Below the pieces are notes generated by a model that saw only the letters and a program-made list of their open reading frames with translations, was not told the origin of the DNA and did not search any database. This document shows positions 16,916 to 26,258 of a stretch of 48,271 nucleotides of DNA, piece after piece (position 1 is the stretch's first letter; every line of letters starts with the position of its first letter). Source of the DNA: Salaquimonas sp. (GTDB lineage Bacteria; Pseudomonadota; Alphaproteobacteria; Rhizobiales; Rhizobiaceae); the NCBI GenBank assembly GCA_028289365.1, contig JANQQM010000168.1, positions 1-48,271 on the forward strand, written 5' to 3'. Position numbers and translations under genes: made by a program.

Positions 16916-17983
16916 TCAGACTTTTTCCAGCGAGCCTAGTCTTTGCCCACGGTAATTATTTTCGCGGATCGGTTGCCACCAAGACTTGTTTTCGAGATAC
17001 CAGTCGATTGTTTTCTCAAGACCGCTCTCGAACGTCTCCAAGGGTCTCCAACCTAGTTCGCCGGTAATTTTGCTGGCATCGATCGCATATCGCAAATCAT
17101 GCCCCGGCCGGTCTGCTACAAAGGTGATAAGATCCCGATAGGATTTGTTTCCCTTGCGGGGCTTCAATCTGTCCAAGATACTACAAATACCCTCGACAAC
17201 CTGAAGGTTCGTGCGTTCCGCGTCACCGCCAACATTATAACTTTGCCCTGTTCGTCCCCGCAAAGCGATTTCAACCAGCGCCCTGGCATGATCATCGACA
17301 TAAAGCCAGTCCCTGACATTTGCGCCGGTTCCGTAGACCGGTAATTCCTTTTCGTGCACCGCATTTAATATTACCAGCGGGATGAGCTTCTCTGGAAAAT
17401 GATATGGGCCGTAATTGTTCGAACAATTGGAAAGGACGATTGGCAAGCCATAGGTATGGTGCCATGCCATTACCAAGTGATCGGATGCAGCCTTAGATGC
17501 CGAGTAGGGTGAAGACGGTGCATAGGCGGTCTCTTCGGTAAATTTTCCACCTTCAAGCGGTAATTGCCCAAAGACCTCGTCCGTCGAAATGTGATGAAAT
17601 CTGAAGCGCTCTTTTCTGTCATCGGGCAATTGCTCAAAATAATCCCGGCTAGCTTCAAGCAGGCTGAAAGTCCCGACAATATTGGTGTTGATAAACTCGC
17701 TGGGGCCATCAATGGATCGATCGACATGGCTTTCCGCGGCAAGGTTCATGATTACATCTGGCTGATGCTCCTGAAGGATGTTCGACATTGCCGGCCGATT
17801 GCCGATATCATCACGAATGAATGTGAAATTCGCGTTTCCTGCAACAGGCTCGAGTGATGAAGTGGAGCCGGCATAAGTCAACTTGTCGACCACAACAACT
17901 GAATGGTTGTCGTCGCTCGAGATCAACCTGCAGACTGCCGACCCAATAAAGCCCGCACCGCCAGTTACAAGAATGCAGCTCAA
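16916..17983 (-). CDS. rfbB: dTDP-glucose 4,6-dehydratase
   Basis: A 355-residue extended SDR enzyme (RmlB) making dTDP-4-keto-6-deoxyglucose from dTDP-glucose, the second step to dTDP-L-rhamnose. It has the NAD-binding loop [13 protein letters not shown] at residues 5-17, the STDEVFG motif, and the catalytic [10 protein letters not shown] near residue 162. [14 protein letters not shown] and RDWLYVDDH are diagnostic of RmlB. The start is a TTG at 17983 overlapping the rmlC stop by four bases (TTGA); no ATG or GTG fits the conserved N-terminus. Length is normal. It is the last gene of the rmlA-rmlC-rmlB unit. Confidence 0.96.
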   Translation of the reverse strand: MSCILVTGGAGFIGSAVCRLISSDDNHSVVVVDKLTYAGSTSSLEPVAGNANFTFIRDDIGNRPAMSNILQEHQPDVIMNLAAESHVDRSIDGPSEFINTNIVGTFSLLEASRDYFEQLPDDRKERFRFHHISTDEVFGQLPLEGGKFTEETAYAPSSPYSASKAASDHLVMAWHHTYGLPIVLSNCSNNYGPYHFPEKLIPLVILNAVHEKELPVYGTGANVRDWLYVDDHARALVEIALRGRTGQSYNVGGDAERTNLQVVEGICSILDRLKPRKGNKSYRDLITFVADRPGHDLRYAIDASKITGELGWRPLETFESGLEKTIDWYLENKSWWQPIRENNYRGQRLGSLEKV

Positions 17984-18558
17984 ACCAGCTGTCCCTTCGC
18001 CTCATACTGGAAACCGGTATCCTGATCACGCAATCGCGGAGCAGCGGCGTCCTTTTTCGACATTGACAATTCAAGCCCTTCAATTTGCCAATCAATTGCC
18101 AAATCCGGATCATCATATCTGATGACCCGATCATGCTCTTTGGAATATGGAGCAGAAACCTTGTAAATCACCTCTGTATCAGGTTCCAATGTGACAAATC
18201 CATGGGCAAAGCCCTTTGGTACAAGAATTTGGTTCCATTTCTCTCTCGAAACAACAAGGCAAACATGTTCGCCAAAGCTCGGTGAACCGTTTCTTATGTC
18301 GACGACGACATCGAGAATACTACCACGCACGACCCTGACCAGCTTGTCCTGGTCAAAAGGCGGGATTTGAAAGTGCAGACCCCTGAGCACCCCTCTTTCA
18401 ATCGAAACTGAATGGTTGTCTTGCATCCAAGCAATTTCAACCCCTAATTCATGCAGAGAATTTTCATTGTATACTTCGGAAAAAAATCCCCGACTATCCT
18501 TGTGAATGGTCGGGATGATCTCAAGAATTTCTGGAATGTTAAGTGGATGATATTTCAT
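17980..18558 (-). CDS. rfbC: dTDP-4-dehydrorhamnose 3,5-epimerase
   Basis: A 192-residue cupin-fold epimerase (RmlC) converting dTDP-4-keto-6-deoxyglucose to dTDP-4-keto-L-rhamnose. Visible motifs are [11 protein letters not shown], the core [20 protein letters not shown] with the catalytic histidine, then [11 protein letters not shown] and [21 protein letters not shown] use the ATG at 18558, which gives the standard RmlC start ([14 protein letters not shown]). The open frame runs 26 codons further upstream into the end of rmlA, which is unlikely to be translated. There are 25 bases between rmlA and this gene, and a four-base overlap with rmlB. Confidence 0.95.
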   Translation of the reverse strand: MKYHPLNIPEILEIIPTIHKDSRGFFSEVYNENSLHELGVEIAWMQDNHSVSIERGVLRGLHFQIPPFDQDKLVRVVRGSILDVVVDIRNGSPSFGEHVCLVVSREKWNQILVPKGFAHGFVTLEPDTEVIYKVSAPYSKEHDRVIRYDDPDLAIDWQIEGLELSMSKKDAAAPRLRDQDTGFQYEAKGQLV

Positions 18559-18583
18559 AGTAGTAATGATCCGATTATCAATT

Positions 18584-19456
18584 TTAAAATATCTCTGCGA
18601 TGTATCGCAAATAGTTTCCGTAATCTGTATCACCATATTCTGCTGCCAAGGCCAGCAGCTGTTCGGATGAAATATATCCCAACTGTATTGCGGCCTCTTC
18701 GGGGCAGGCGATCAATACTCCTTGTCTATGTTGCATTGCCCTTACATATGCAGCCGCTTCATGCAGGCTGTCATGGGTACCTGTATCCAGCCAGGCATAG
18801 CCGCGACCGAGTAATTCCACGTTCAATTGGCCAGCTTCAAGATATGCCTGATTGACTGAGGTTATTTCCAGCTCTCCCCGCGCTGACGGTTGCACTTCCC
18901 TAGCGATGTCGACGATCTTGTTGTCGTAAAAATACAGACCAGTAACCGCGTAGTCAGATTTCGGATTTTCCGGTTTCTCCTCAATCGAAAGTGCCCGACC
19001 GGTTTCCTGGTCGATTTCAACGATGCCATATCTGTTTGGATCTGAAACGCGATAGCCGAATATGGTCGCGCCTTCTTTCCGCCCTGCAGTTTTCCTTGTT
19101 CGTTCGGCTAATTGAGCGCCGTGGAAGATATTATCTCCCAAAATCAGGCAGGCGGCCGAACCGTTCAGGAAATCGGCGCCAATGATGAATGCCTGGGCGA
19201 GACCTTCCGGTTTCGGCTGAGCAGCATATTGTATATTCAGACCGAGCTTACGACCGTCTCCCAATAGCCTTTCGAACGCGGGAAGATCATGTGGCGTTGA
19301 AATGACCAGAATGTCGCGAATACCGGACAACATTAACGTCGTCAGCGGATAATAGATCATCGGCTTGTCGTAAACCGGCAGCATTTGTTTTGAGGCCGAT
19401 AGTGTAGCGGGAAATAGTCGTGTACCGGTTCCCCCGGCAAGGATGATGCCTTTCAT
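18584..19456 (-). CDS. rfbA: Glucose-1-phosphate thymidylyltransferase
   Basis: A 290-residue nucleotidyltransferase (RmlA) making dTDP-glucose from dTTP and glucose 1-phosphate, the first step to dTDP-L-rhamnose. It begins [20 protein letters not shown], the activating signature loop, followed by [26 protein letters not shown] and [20 protein letters not shown]-like segments (here EEKPENP). The ATG at 19456 gives the conserved N-terminus; a GTG three codons earlier is possible. It is the first gene of the leftward rmlA-C-B unit and diverges from rmlD. RmlA is normally feedback-inhibited by dTDP-rhamnose. Confidence 0.96.
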   Translation of the reverse strand: MKGIILAGGTGTRLFPATLSASKQMLPVYDKPMIYYPLTTLMLSGIRDILVISTPHDLPAFERLLGDGRKLGLNIQYAAQPKPEGLAQAFIIGADFLNGSAACLILGDNIFHGAQLAERTRKTAGRKEGATIFGYRVSDPNRYGIVEIDQETGRALSIEEKPENPKSDYAVTGLYFYDNKIVDIAREVQPSARGELEITSVNQAYLEAGQLNVELLGRGYAWLDTGTHDSLHEAAAYVRAMQHRQGVLIACPEEAAIQLGYISSEQLLALAAEYGDTDYGNYLRYIAEIF

Positions 19457-19757
19457 CGAACACACAATATTACCGCCCCAAGCTAAGATTATGTCACCGC
19501 GACTATTATCTTAAATCAACTACCATAAACATCACTAAATCTCGTGATGCAAGAAATAATAACCTGTTGCAATTTTTGATAGAAGGAAGGGCAATATCAC
19601 TAACCAGCTATAACAGACGATTTGTCTTGATTGATCTTTGTCCATGGTAAATTGTTCGATCAAAACAGTTACCAGTCCAGGAAGCTCAATGAGCGCTGGA
19701 ACCTTCGATCAATTCTGATATCAAGGCTTGCAACGAATATTGAAGCTGGAGCAGACA
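19457..19757. other. rmlA/rmlD divergent promoter region
   Basis: About 300 bases between the divergent rmlA and rmlD genes. It must supply promoters in both directions. The octamer TCGATCAA occurs twice, around 19658 and 19707, but this may be chance. No gene or RNA structure is evident. Confidence 0.4.
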
Positions 19758-20648
19758 ATGCAGGTGCTGGTTTTGGGCAAGAGCGGGCAACTGGCTCGGG
19801 CACTGGCTTCCGGATCGTCGAAACACCCTGGTCTGACAATTAGATTCATAGGTCGGCCTGATGTCGATTTGACCGATCGCAATTTGTCAGATTCCATTGT
19901 GAAAAACGGTTCCGCAGATCTAATCATAAACGCCGCTGCCTATACCCAGGTCGACAAGGCAGAAGAAGAACGTGATGAAGCATTTGCCATAAACGCCGAA
20001 GCGCCTGGGCAAATGGCCACCGCTGCCGTATTCATGAACGCGCGGCTCGTTCATATCTCCACTGACTATGTCTATGACGGCACCAAGACTTCGGCCTATG
20101 TCGAAGAAGACTTACCCAATCCACAAAGCGCTTATGGTGCATCCAAACTGGCTGGGGAACTTGCAATCCGGGATAGCGGCGCCCCGCACATGATTTTGCG
20201 CACGGCCTGGGTCTACAGCCCCCATGGTACCAATTTCGTTCGAACCATGCTCAGACTTGCAGAAAACCAAGACCAATTGCGTGTTGTTGACGATCAGATT
20301 GGTAGCCCCACCAGCGCCTACGATCTCGCCGATGCGATATTTGTGGTTGCCAAGAATTGGCAGGGCGATGCCGAATATGAGAACCTCTATCATTGTGCGG
20401 GTTCCGGACAGACAAGCTGGTGCGGACTGGCCAGACACATCTTCGCTGAAAGCAAAAAGCTTGGTGGTCCATTTGCCGAGGTTGAAGCCATTGCAGGTTC
20501 CCAGTGGCCGACTGCTGCCAAACGTCCGGACAATTCCGTTCTCGACAGCAGCCGGTTTACGGACAAGTTTGGGTATCGTCTTCCGCATTGGCAGGATTCG
20601 GTTGCTAAGACTGTAAGGGAAGTATTGAAAGGTCCGGACATCGAATAA
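19758..20648 (+). CDS. rfbD: dTDP-4-dehydrorhamnose reductase
   Basis: A 296-residue reductase (RmlD) for the last step to dTDP-L-rhamnose. It has the nucleotide-binding loop VLVLGKSGQLARAL, DLIINAAAYTQVDKAEEERD, the VHISTDYVYDG motif, and the catalytic YGASKLAGE near residue 128. RTAWVYSPHGTNFVRTML follows as in other RmlD proteins. The ATG at 19758 fits the conserved N-terminus; the frame opens ten codons earlier without a good signal. It lies on the strand opposite to rmlA, rmlC and rmlB but completes the pathway. Confidence 0.95.
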   Translation: MQVLVLGKSGQLARALASGSSKHPGLTIRFIGRPDVDLTDRNLSDSIVKNGSADLIINAAAYTQVDKAEEERDEAFAINAEAPGQMATAAVFMNARLVHISTDYVYDGTKTSAYVEEDLPNPQSAYGASKLAGELAIRDSGAPHMILRTAWVYSPHGTNFVRTMLRLAENQDQLRVVDDQIGSPTSAYDLADAIFVVAKNWQGDAEYENLYHCAGSGQTSWCGLARHIFAESKKLGGPFAEVEAIAGSQWPTAAKRPDNSVLDSSRFTDKFGYRLPHWQDSVAKTVREVLKGPDIE

Positions 20649-20748
20649 ACACGTAAATCGCAGATTTCATCCGGCCTGCGCTTGGGTTTGTATGACGTAT
20701 TGAATACAATGACCCTGATTTAACTCAATCTCATTAGTGGAGAAGAAA

Positions 20749-21285
20749 ATGCCCGTATATCGCCTGGATGGCGTAGTCCCCAAATTACCGCAGACTGGCG
20801 ATTACTGGATCGCACCCAATGCTAACATTATCGGCAATGTGTCGTTGGGCAGCGAAGTCGGAATTTGGTTCGGGACTGTGATCAGGGGCGACAATGAGCC
20901 AATTGAAATTGGTGAAAGAACTAATGTTCAGGACAACTGCATGATTCATACCGATCCAGGATTTCCGGTGGTCATCGGCAAGGGTTGCACAATCGGTCAC
21001 CATGCGATTGTTCATGGCGCAACAATTGGTGAGAATACGTTGATAGGCATGGGCGCCACCCTGTTGAATGGTGCCCAAATCGGAAAGAACAGTATTGTCG
21101 GCGCAAATGCACTGGTAACCGAAAGAAAAACTTTTCCAGACAACTCGCTAATTGTAGGCTCGCCGGCGCGGGTCGTTAAGACATTGTCGGATGCCGCCGC
21201 AGAAGCAATAAAAAAATCGGCCCAGGGCTACATCGATAATTACAAACGCTATAGCGAAGGCCTGGAGGAAATAAGCGGCTCTTGA
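20749..21285 (+). CDS. Gamma-carbonic-anhydrase-like hexapeptide-repeat protein
   Basis: A 178-residue left-handed beta-helix protein of the gamma-carbonic anhydrase/YrdA/CaiE group. It shows the hexapeptide repeats (IAPNANIIGNVSLGSEVGIW, VIGKGCTIGHHAIVHGATIG) and IRGDNEPIEIGERTNVQDN. The three metal-binding histidine positions are visible in MIHTD and GHHAIVHG. Members are cytoplasmic trimers binding Zn or Fe; many have weak or no carbonic anhydrase activity. I use the ATG at 20749, preceded by GTGGAGAAG; a GTG at 20737 overlaps that ribosome-binding site. It lies 100 bases after rmlD and could be cotranscribed. An acyltransferase role for the glycan is possible but less likely. Confidence 0.9.
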   Translation: MPVYRLDGVVPKLPQTGDYWIAPNANIIGNVSLGSEVGIWFGTVIRGDNEPIEIGERTNVQDNCMIHTDPGFPVVIGKGCTIGHHAIVHGATIGENTLIGMGATLLNGAQIGKNSIVGANALVTERKTFPDNSLIVGSPARVVKTLSDAAAEAIKKSAQGYIDNYKRYSEGLEEISGS

Positions 21286-21316
21286 GCTCGATCGGTTTTG
21301 TATTTTGACTTCTGCG

Positions 21317-22705
21317 TCAACTGATCCGGTTGCGTTCGATTTCCAGATGATCAAATGCTTTTCCGTTTCCATTGCCCATCTCGCCGGTTACCGGTTCACG
21401 CCAACGATAGCCTACAATGCCGCCTTCTTTTGTGTCGGAAATGACGTTGTCGGAGATCACCGTACTGCCTGAACCTTCCACGACAGAAACATAGATTCCG
21501 GTTTTTGCCTTTCGGATGATGTTCGAAGTGGCGACGATATTGCGCAGATAGGGTCCCCATCCCAGGGCCATGCCAAAACTGTCAGTATTCTCGATGACAT
21601 TCCCGGTGACGGAAGTGTCCGCCTCAACATAGATTCCCACACCTTTGGTTTCGTTTTCGTCGACATAAGGCGCGGTATTGGTGATGTTCCTGACAAGATT
21701 GTTGGCGCAAACGGCTAAGCGCCCGCCCTGCATGAAATTGGCGATCGAGATACCGTCACCGGCGCCATCAACGACATTGTTTGTGATCGTGGCACCGACA
21801 AACTCAAACTCGGAATAGATTGCCATCTCTCCAGATCGCAGGCACTGATTGGCATTGATCTGGACATTGTTTCCGGCGTTCGACCGAATTGCCGAGAAAG
21901 CGCAGTCTGAAATCTGGTTATTGGCAATCAGCACGGAATCCGCGCGAAATACGTTTATGCCGTTACCGAACGGCCCGGTGCCGCCATAGACAGCGCTGAT
22001 ATTGGAAATCCTGTTTCCGGTGACAATTGTCCGATCTTCGCCAGAGGTCCAACGATGAACGAGAATTCCATTGTTTGAGCAGTTGGTAATTTCGTTATCG
22101 CGAATTGCCAATCCGGTATTCTCAACCGCAAATATTCCGCACTCGCCGCTTGCGCCAGATATGCGTGAGCGTTCTATCCGGCCCTGGGATCTTGCAATCC
22201 AGATACCCCGTTCAAGGCTGCCTATAAACTGGCAATTGTCGATAACGACATTTTTCGCGTCAGTTATGGTCAAAAGGGCTTCAGAATGGCTGTCCAGACC
22301 ACGATTTGCCCCATCCAGGATAATGCTGGATATTTCAAGATGTTGAGCGCCCTCGCTCATCAAGAGATGACCATTGCCGGTGTAAATCAGCCGCGTCAGG
22401 CCGGGTACACCGATCAGGGTTGTCCTTCGGGGCAAACGAATGTTTGATATGAAATAGTTTCCAGGCGGAAGAAACACGGGCTTTTGCTCATCATTCGCCT
22501 TGTCCAGGATTGCCTGGAATTTTCGGCTCTGATCGTCAATGGCACCGGGTGTTAGTCCGAGCGTTACGGCATCCAGCGAGCCACGCAACGTTGCCGCATC
22601 AGCTTTTGGGCTTGCGCTGGCCGCTGATGCCAGTGTTACGACCGGGACGCCTGCAAGCGCTCCGAGAAAACCTCTTCTACCAATTTTCCCACTTAAGCGT
22701 GCCAT
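21317..22705 (-). CDS. Tat-exported right-handed beta-helix protein (TIGR03808-like)
   Basis: A 462-residue protein. The N-terminus KIGRRGFLGALAGVPVV ends in VTLASAASASP, a clear twin-arginine signal peptide with RR at residues 10-11. The remainder consists of repeated short strands rich in Asn and Ile, such as VVIDNCQFIG, LAIRDNEITNCSNNGILVHR, VLIANNQISDCAFSAIRSN and VTGNVIENTDSFGMALGW. This is the parallel beta-helix pattern of the TIGR03808 family of twin-arginine repeat proteins found in Hyphomicrobiales. Related folds include polysaccharide lyases and epimerases, but no catalytic residues can be assigned. The frame extends 28 codons upstream; the ATG at 22705 gives a normal signal peptide. 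It lies next to the rhamnose genes; a role in the periplasm or cell surface is inferred. Confidence 0.85.
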   Translation of the reverse strand: MARLSGKIGRRGFLGALAGVPVVTLASAASASPKADAATLRGSLDAVTLGLTPGAIDDQSRKFQAILDKANDEQKPVFLPPGNYFISNIRLPRRTTLIGVPGLTRLIYTGNGHLLMSEGAQHLEISSIILDGANRGLDSHSEALLTITDAKNVVIDNCQFIGSLERGIWIARSQGRIERSRISGASGECGIFAVENTGLAIRDNEITNCSNNGILVHRWTSGEDRTIVTGNRISNISAVYGGTGPFGNGINVFRADSVLIANNQISDCAFSAIRSNAGNNVQINANQCLRSGEMAIYSEFEFVGATITNNVVDGAGDGISIANFMQGGRLAVCANNLVRNITNTAPYVDENETKGVGIYVEADTSVTGNVIENTDSFGMALGWGPYLRNIVATSNIIRKAKTGIYVSVVEGSGSTVISDNVISDTKEGGIVGYRWREPVTGEMGNGNGKAFDHLEIERNRIS

Positions 22706-22893
22706 CTTGGTCAAATCCTGCCAGTATCCGTTTCCATATCCGCGTGCTGCAGAATTTGTGCCAAGGCGGATCGACCTCTTTTGTGCCAAATTGGGACAGG
22801 TTGGAAAAATATGAATGGTTTGCTCAATGCCTACGGTATGCCTATATGGGGCATCGGTCGTGCAGCGGAATCAATATCCACCAGGGGAACATA

Positions 22894-24468
22894 ATGCTTG
22901 AAGAAGGTCTGATATATCTAGGTACCAGTCGCCATCCCGATGATACCATCAACAAACCGGAATATCTGAACCTGAAACTGGCAAATCGCCATGGTCTCAT
23001 CACCGGAGCAACCGGTACCGGCAAGACGGTTTCGCTTCAGGTATTGGCTGAAGGATTTTCCAATGCCGGTGTTCCGGTTTTTTGCGCTGACGTCAAAGGC
23101 GATTTGTCCGGTCTCGGTGCAAAGGGCGAGGCTAAGGATTTTCTCGCTGCTAGAGCCGAGACCATAGGTTTCGATGATTACGAATACGCTGAATTCCCGG
23201 TCATTTTCTGGGATTTGTTCGGTAAGCAGGGTCACTCGATCAGAGCGACAATCTCCGAAATGGGTCCCTTGCTGCTGGCGCGCCTGATGGATTTGAGCGA
23301 TGCACAGGAAGGCGTACTCAACATTGCCTTCAAGATTGCAGATGATGAAGGCATGTTGCTCCTGGATCTCAAGGATCTGCGTTCCCTGCTGATTAACATG
23401 GCCGAACGCGCCTCCGAGATCGGTTCTGAATATGGGTTGGTGACCAAACAATCAATCGGCGCCATCCAGCGACAGTTGCTTGTTTTGGACCAGCAGGGTG
23501 GCGACAAATTCTTCGCAGAGCCCGCCCTTGAGATTGCCGACATCATGCGTACAACCCGGGACGGTAGAGGGGCGATCAACATCCTCGCTGCCGAACGGTT
23601 GATGAGCTCGCCGAGACTGTATTCAACCTTCCTGCTATGGTTACTGTCGGAGCTTTTCGAGGAACTGCCGGAAATCGGCGATCCTGATCGGCCAAAGCTC
23701 GTATTCTTTTTTGACGAGGCGCACTTGCTGTTTGATGAGGCGCCCAAGGCATTGCTGGCAAAGGTCGAACAGGTTGTAAAACTGATCAGATCAAAGGGTG
23801 TCGGCGTTTATTTTGTTACCCAGAATCCACTGGATGTACCTGAAAGCGTGCTGTCGCAACTTGGGAACCGTGTCCAGCACGCCTTGCGCGCCTATACGCC
23901 ACGCGAGCAGAAGGCGGTCAAAACTGCAGCAGACACCTTCCGCCCAAATCCCGAATTCGATGCTGAAGACGTGATCAAGAATTTGGGTGTCGGTGAGGCG
24001 CTAGTATCGACATTGGGAAAGAAGGGCGTGCCCTCCATGGTCCAGCGGACGCTGATCCGTCCGCCGTCTTCGCGAATGGGGCCATTGACGGAAAGCGAAC
24101 GCGAAGAACTGATCAACATCAGTCCTGTCGGGGCGAAATACAGCAAGGAAATTGATCGGGAATCCGCATTCGAAATACTGAAACGCCGCGCGGAAGAGGC
24201 AGCAAAAGCCGAAGAAGAGCAACAACTCCGTGAAGAAAGAGGCGAGGTCGAGCGAACGCGGACTGGATTTCAACTGCCGGATTTTGGCGAGATCTCCACA
24301 AAGAAAACAACCAGATCCAGAAAGACTACGCGGACAACAAGGTCTCGCAGTTCCGGACGTCAGACGGTCACCGAGGCAGCGGTCAAATCACTGGCACGAA
24401 CCATGGCGTCTTCGCTCGGCAGGGCACTGGTCCGCGGAATTCTCGGTGGACTGAAGAAAGGGTTTTGA
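22894..24468 (+). CDS. DUF853/HerA-helicase-like ATPase (YjgR family)
   Basis: A 524-residue P-loop ATPase of the HerA/FtsK superfamily, DUF853 group (E. coli YjgR). Walker A is GLITGATGTGKTVSLQ near residue 38, and Walker B is LVFFFDEAHLLFDEAP near 270. GVGVYFVTQNPLDVPESVL follows as the conserved sensor region. The C-terminal 100 residues are charged and coiled (RRAEEAAKAEEEQQLREERG), then strongly basic (KKTTRSRKTTRTTRSRSSG). The real start is the ATG at 22894, with an AGGGGAA site; the frame is open for 128 codons upstream but those overlap the opposite gene. The family's biological role is unsettled. Nothing here suggests a phage or mobile origin. Confidence 0.92.
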   Translation: MLEEGLIYLGTSRHPDDTINKPEYLNLKLANRHGLITGATGTGKTVSLQVLAEGFSNAGVPVFCADVKGDLSGLGAKGEAKDFLAARAETIGFDDYEYAEFPVIFWDLFGKQGHSIRATISEMGPLLLARLMDLSDAQEGVLNIAFKIADDEGMLLLDLKDLRSLLINMAERASEIGSEYGLVTKQSIGAIQRQLLVLDQQGGDKFFAEPALEIADIMRTTRDGRGAINILAAERLMSSPRLYSTFLLWLLSELFEELPEIGDPDRPKLVFFFDEAHLLFDEAPKALLAKVEQVVKLIRSKGVGVYFVTQNPLDVPESVLSQLGNRVQHALRAYTPREQKAVKTAADTFRPNPEFDAEDVIKNLGVGEALVSTLGKKGVPSMVQRTLIRPPSSRMGPLTESEREELINISPVGAKYSKEIDRESAFEILKRRAEEAAKAEEEQQLREERGEVERTRTGFQLPDFGEISTKKTTRSRKTTRTTRSRSSGRQTVTEAAVKSLARTMASSLGRALVRGILGGLKKGF

Positions 24469-24495
24469 CGGGCGGTTTAAACTGAGACTTCCGCC

Positions 24496-25419
24496 TTAAT
24501 TTCCGTTTCCGTGCCGATAAGGGGAGAGCAGGGCATAGACCGTTCTGTTTGCTGGCGCTGAAAGACCAGCGGCTTTCGAAAGCCTGATGACCGCACCGGT
24601 AATCCACTCGACCTCCAGCGCGCGACCGTTCTCCAGATCAATGGCAGTAGAAGCGCGCATCGGTTTGGGAAGGTTTTGCGCAAACGCCCAGATCTCGTCT
24701 TCAACCGTATCAGACAAGGCAACACCACGTGCTCTGCCGAGCGCGGCCGTTTCAGAAACGATTGTCCGGAACAGTTCGGCCAGCGGCTCATGATCGATAA
24801 TGTCGCTAATGGTACAACGCGCAGCGGTCGTCACGCCGGAAACTGCCGAAAATAGAATGAACTTGTTCCACAAATCCCGGTCGATATCGTCGGTATGCGG
24901 TGCCGAAGATCCGGCTTCGTTGATTGCATCCCGAAGCGCATCGATCCTTGCTGATGGTTGGCTGTCGCGTTCGGCGAACACGAACCGGTTGAACTCGCCA
25001 GTCTGCTTGATGATACCGGGTGCAGATATCGTTGTTGATACCTGTGCGACACCATTGGCCACGTTTTCTTGCGGTAGCAATTTCAGCAGCCTGTCAGCGG
25101 CTTCTACCCCGTTCAGGAACGGAACCACGACGGTTTTAGGTCCCAACATGGGTAAGCACAGCTTCGCTGCAGCTTCCAGTGCGTCGCCCTTGACACCAAA
25201 GATGATCGCGTCAACTTCGCCAACTTCCTCAGGATTGTCCGTAGCGATCCAGGGCTTAATGCGATGGTTCTTTTCAAATCCTTCAAGTACAAGGCCGTCT
25301 TTTTGAATGGCGTCCAGATGTGCGCCGCGGGCGATGGTCGCGATATGGTGTCCGGAATTTGCCAGATGCACTGCAAGGAAACCACCAATGCCGCCTGTCG
25401 CCACCGTTGCGATTCTCAT
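24496..25419 (-). CDS. Ketopantoate reductase-like (ApbA/PanE) oxidoreductase
   Basis: A 307-residue protein with an N-terminal Rossmann domain (MRIATVATGGIGGFLAVHLA) and the ApbA C-terminal helical domain. DAIIFGVKGDALEAAAK and PFLNGVEAADRL follow as in 2-dehydropantoate 2-reductases, and the C-terminal domain has DRDLWNKFILFSAVSGVTTA, including the catalytic-type lysine, and EVEWITGAVI. Such enzymes reduce 2-dehydropantoate to pantoate with NADPH in pantothenate synthesis. Many paralogues use other 2-oxo acids, so I do not assign panE. It is converging with the DUF853 gene and is followed upstream by the dehalogenase on the same strand (41 bases apart). Confidence 0.9.
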   Translation of the reverse strand: MRIATVATGGIGGFLAVHLANSGHHIATIARGAHLDAIQKDGLVLEGFEKNHRIKPWIATDNPEEVGEVDAIIFGVKGDALEAAAKLCLPMLGPKTVVVPFLNGVEAADRLLKLLPQENVANGVAQVSTTISAPGIIKQTGEFNRFVFAERDSQPSARIDALRDAINEAGSSAPHTDDIDRDLWNKFILFSAVSGVTTAARCTISDIIDHEPLAELFRTIVSETAALGRARGVALSDTVEDEIWAFAQNLPKPMRASTAIDLENGRALEVEWITGAVIRLSKAAGLSAPANRTVYALLSPYRHGNGN

Positions 25420-25460
25420 TTCATCCCGCCTGATTTCGTTTGTTCCCGGTAAAGAGTTTT

Positions 25461-26114
25461 CTACAGCAAGCCACGCAAGTCTGTAAGCTGCTCGACGGGA
25501 GGCAAGTCCCGATATTCGTCCGGCTGATTTGTCCGATTGATCCAGCGGCAGTTGAAGCCGAAGGAAGTTGCCCCCGCTATGTCCCAGCGGTTTGAGGATT
25601 GAAAGGAAACTTCTTCGGGCGAGATGGCATATTTTTCGGTAACGAGCCCATAGGTCGCTTGCGTAGCCTTGAATACTTCCAGGAAATGCACGGAAAAGAC
25701 ATCATCCAGCAGACTGTCCAGCCCTGCCGAGTTTACGGCACTTTCAAGCATGTTAGGTGAACCATTTGAAAGAATGGCCAGTTTTTGACCTGCTTCTTTA
25801 AGATTGGCCAATACGCCAGGCACTTCCTCATAGCAATCAAGCGTTTCATAGGCTTTCATCAATTCCGGCTTGGCATCAGCATTGGTGTCGGGTACGGCGG
25901 ATATCGCAAAATCAAGTGCCTCTTCCGTCAACGACCAGAAATCGCGATACCGGCCCATCGTGGTACGCACCCAGCTATATTCCAACTGCTTGTTACGCCA
26001 GATTTCCGAAACCCGTGCTGCATTCGGCCCGACAAGCGCACTATGGCGTGAAACGGCGGAATGGACATCGAAAAGTGTGCCATATGCGTCAAATACGAAG
26101 GCTTTGGGATTCAT
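25461..26114 (-). CDS. Haloacid dehalogenase type II (HAD superfamily)
   Basis: A 217-residue HAD hydrolase. The nucleophile motif is AFVFDAYGTLFDVHSAV (Asp at residue 9), motif II is LAILSNGSPNML, the lysine region is QATYGLVTEKYAI, and the SFQSSNRWDIAGA motif is diagnostic of L-2-haloacid dehalogenases. These release halide from L-2-haloacids to give D-2-hydroxyacids; several members have other physiological substrates. I use the ATG at 26114, preceded by GAGGAG; the frame is open for 30 codons upstream. It diverges from sodB by 144 bases and probably shares a transcript with the ketopantoate reductase-like gene. Confidence 0.92.
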   Translation of the reverse strand: MNPKAFVFDAYGTLFDVHSAVSRHSALVGPNAARVSEIWRNKQLEYSWVRTTMGRYRDFWSLTEEALDFAISAVPDTNADAKPELMKAYETLDCYEEVPGVLANLKEAGQKLAILSNGSPNMLESAVNSAGLDSLLDDVFSVHFLEVFKATQATYGLVTEKYAISPEEVSFQSSNRWDIAGATSFGFNCRWINRTNQPDEYRDLPPVEQLTDLRGLL

Positions 26115-26258
26115 CAACTCCTCACGATCTTTTGCCACTTTCTGAACCTTGGCATTGTCAATATACCTGCCAGGCAATAGATAGGAACGGATAACGGCGT
26201 GCAATACCTTCCTGGCAGTGCTAGTCGATTTCCATCAAAGCGATCCAAGGAGAACCTT

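Noticed and set aside
20112-20588. 158-codon minus frame inside rmlD
   Set aside because: It is the antisense shadow of a well-identified gene with normal length and motifs.
22510-22893. N-terminal extension of the DUF853 gene
   Set aside because: The 128 extra codons overlap the Tat gene on the other strand and have no family similarity; a good ribosome-binding site precedes the ATG at 22894.
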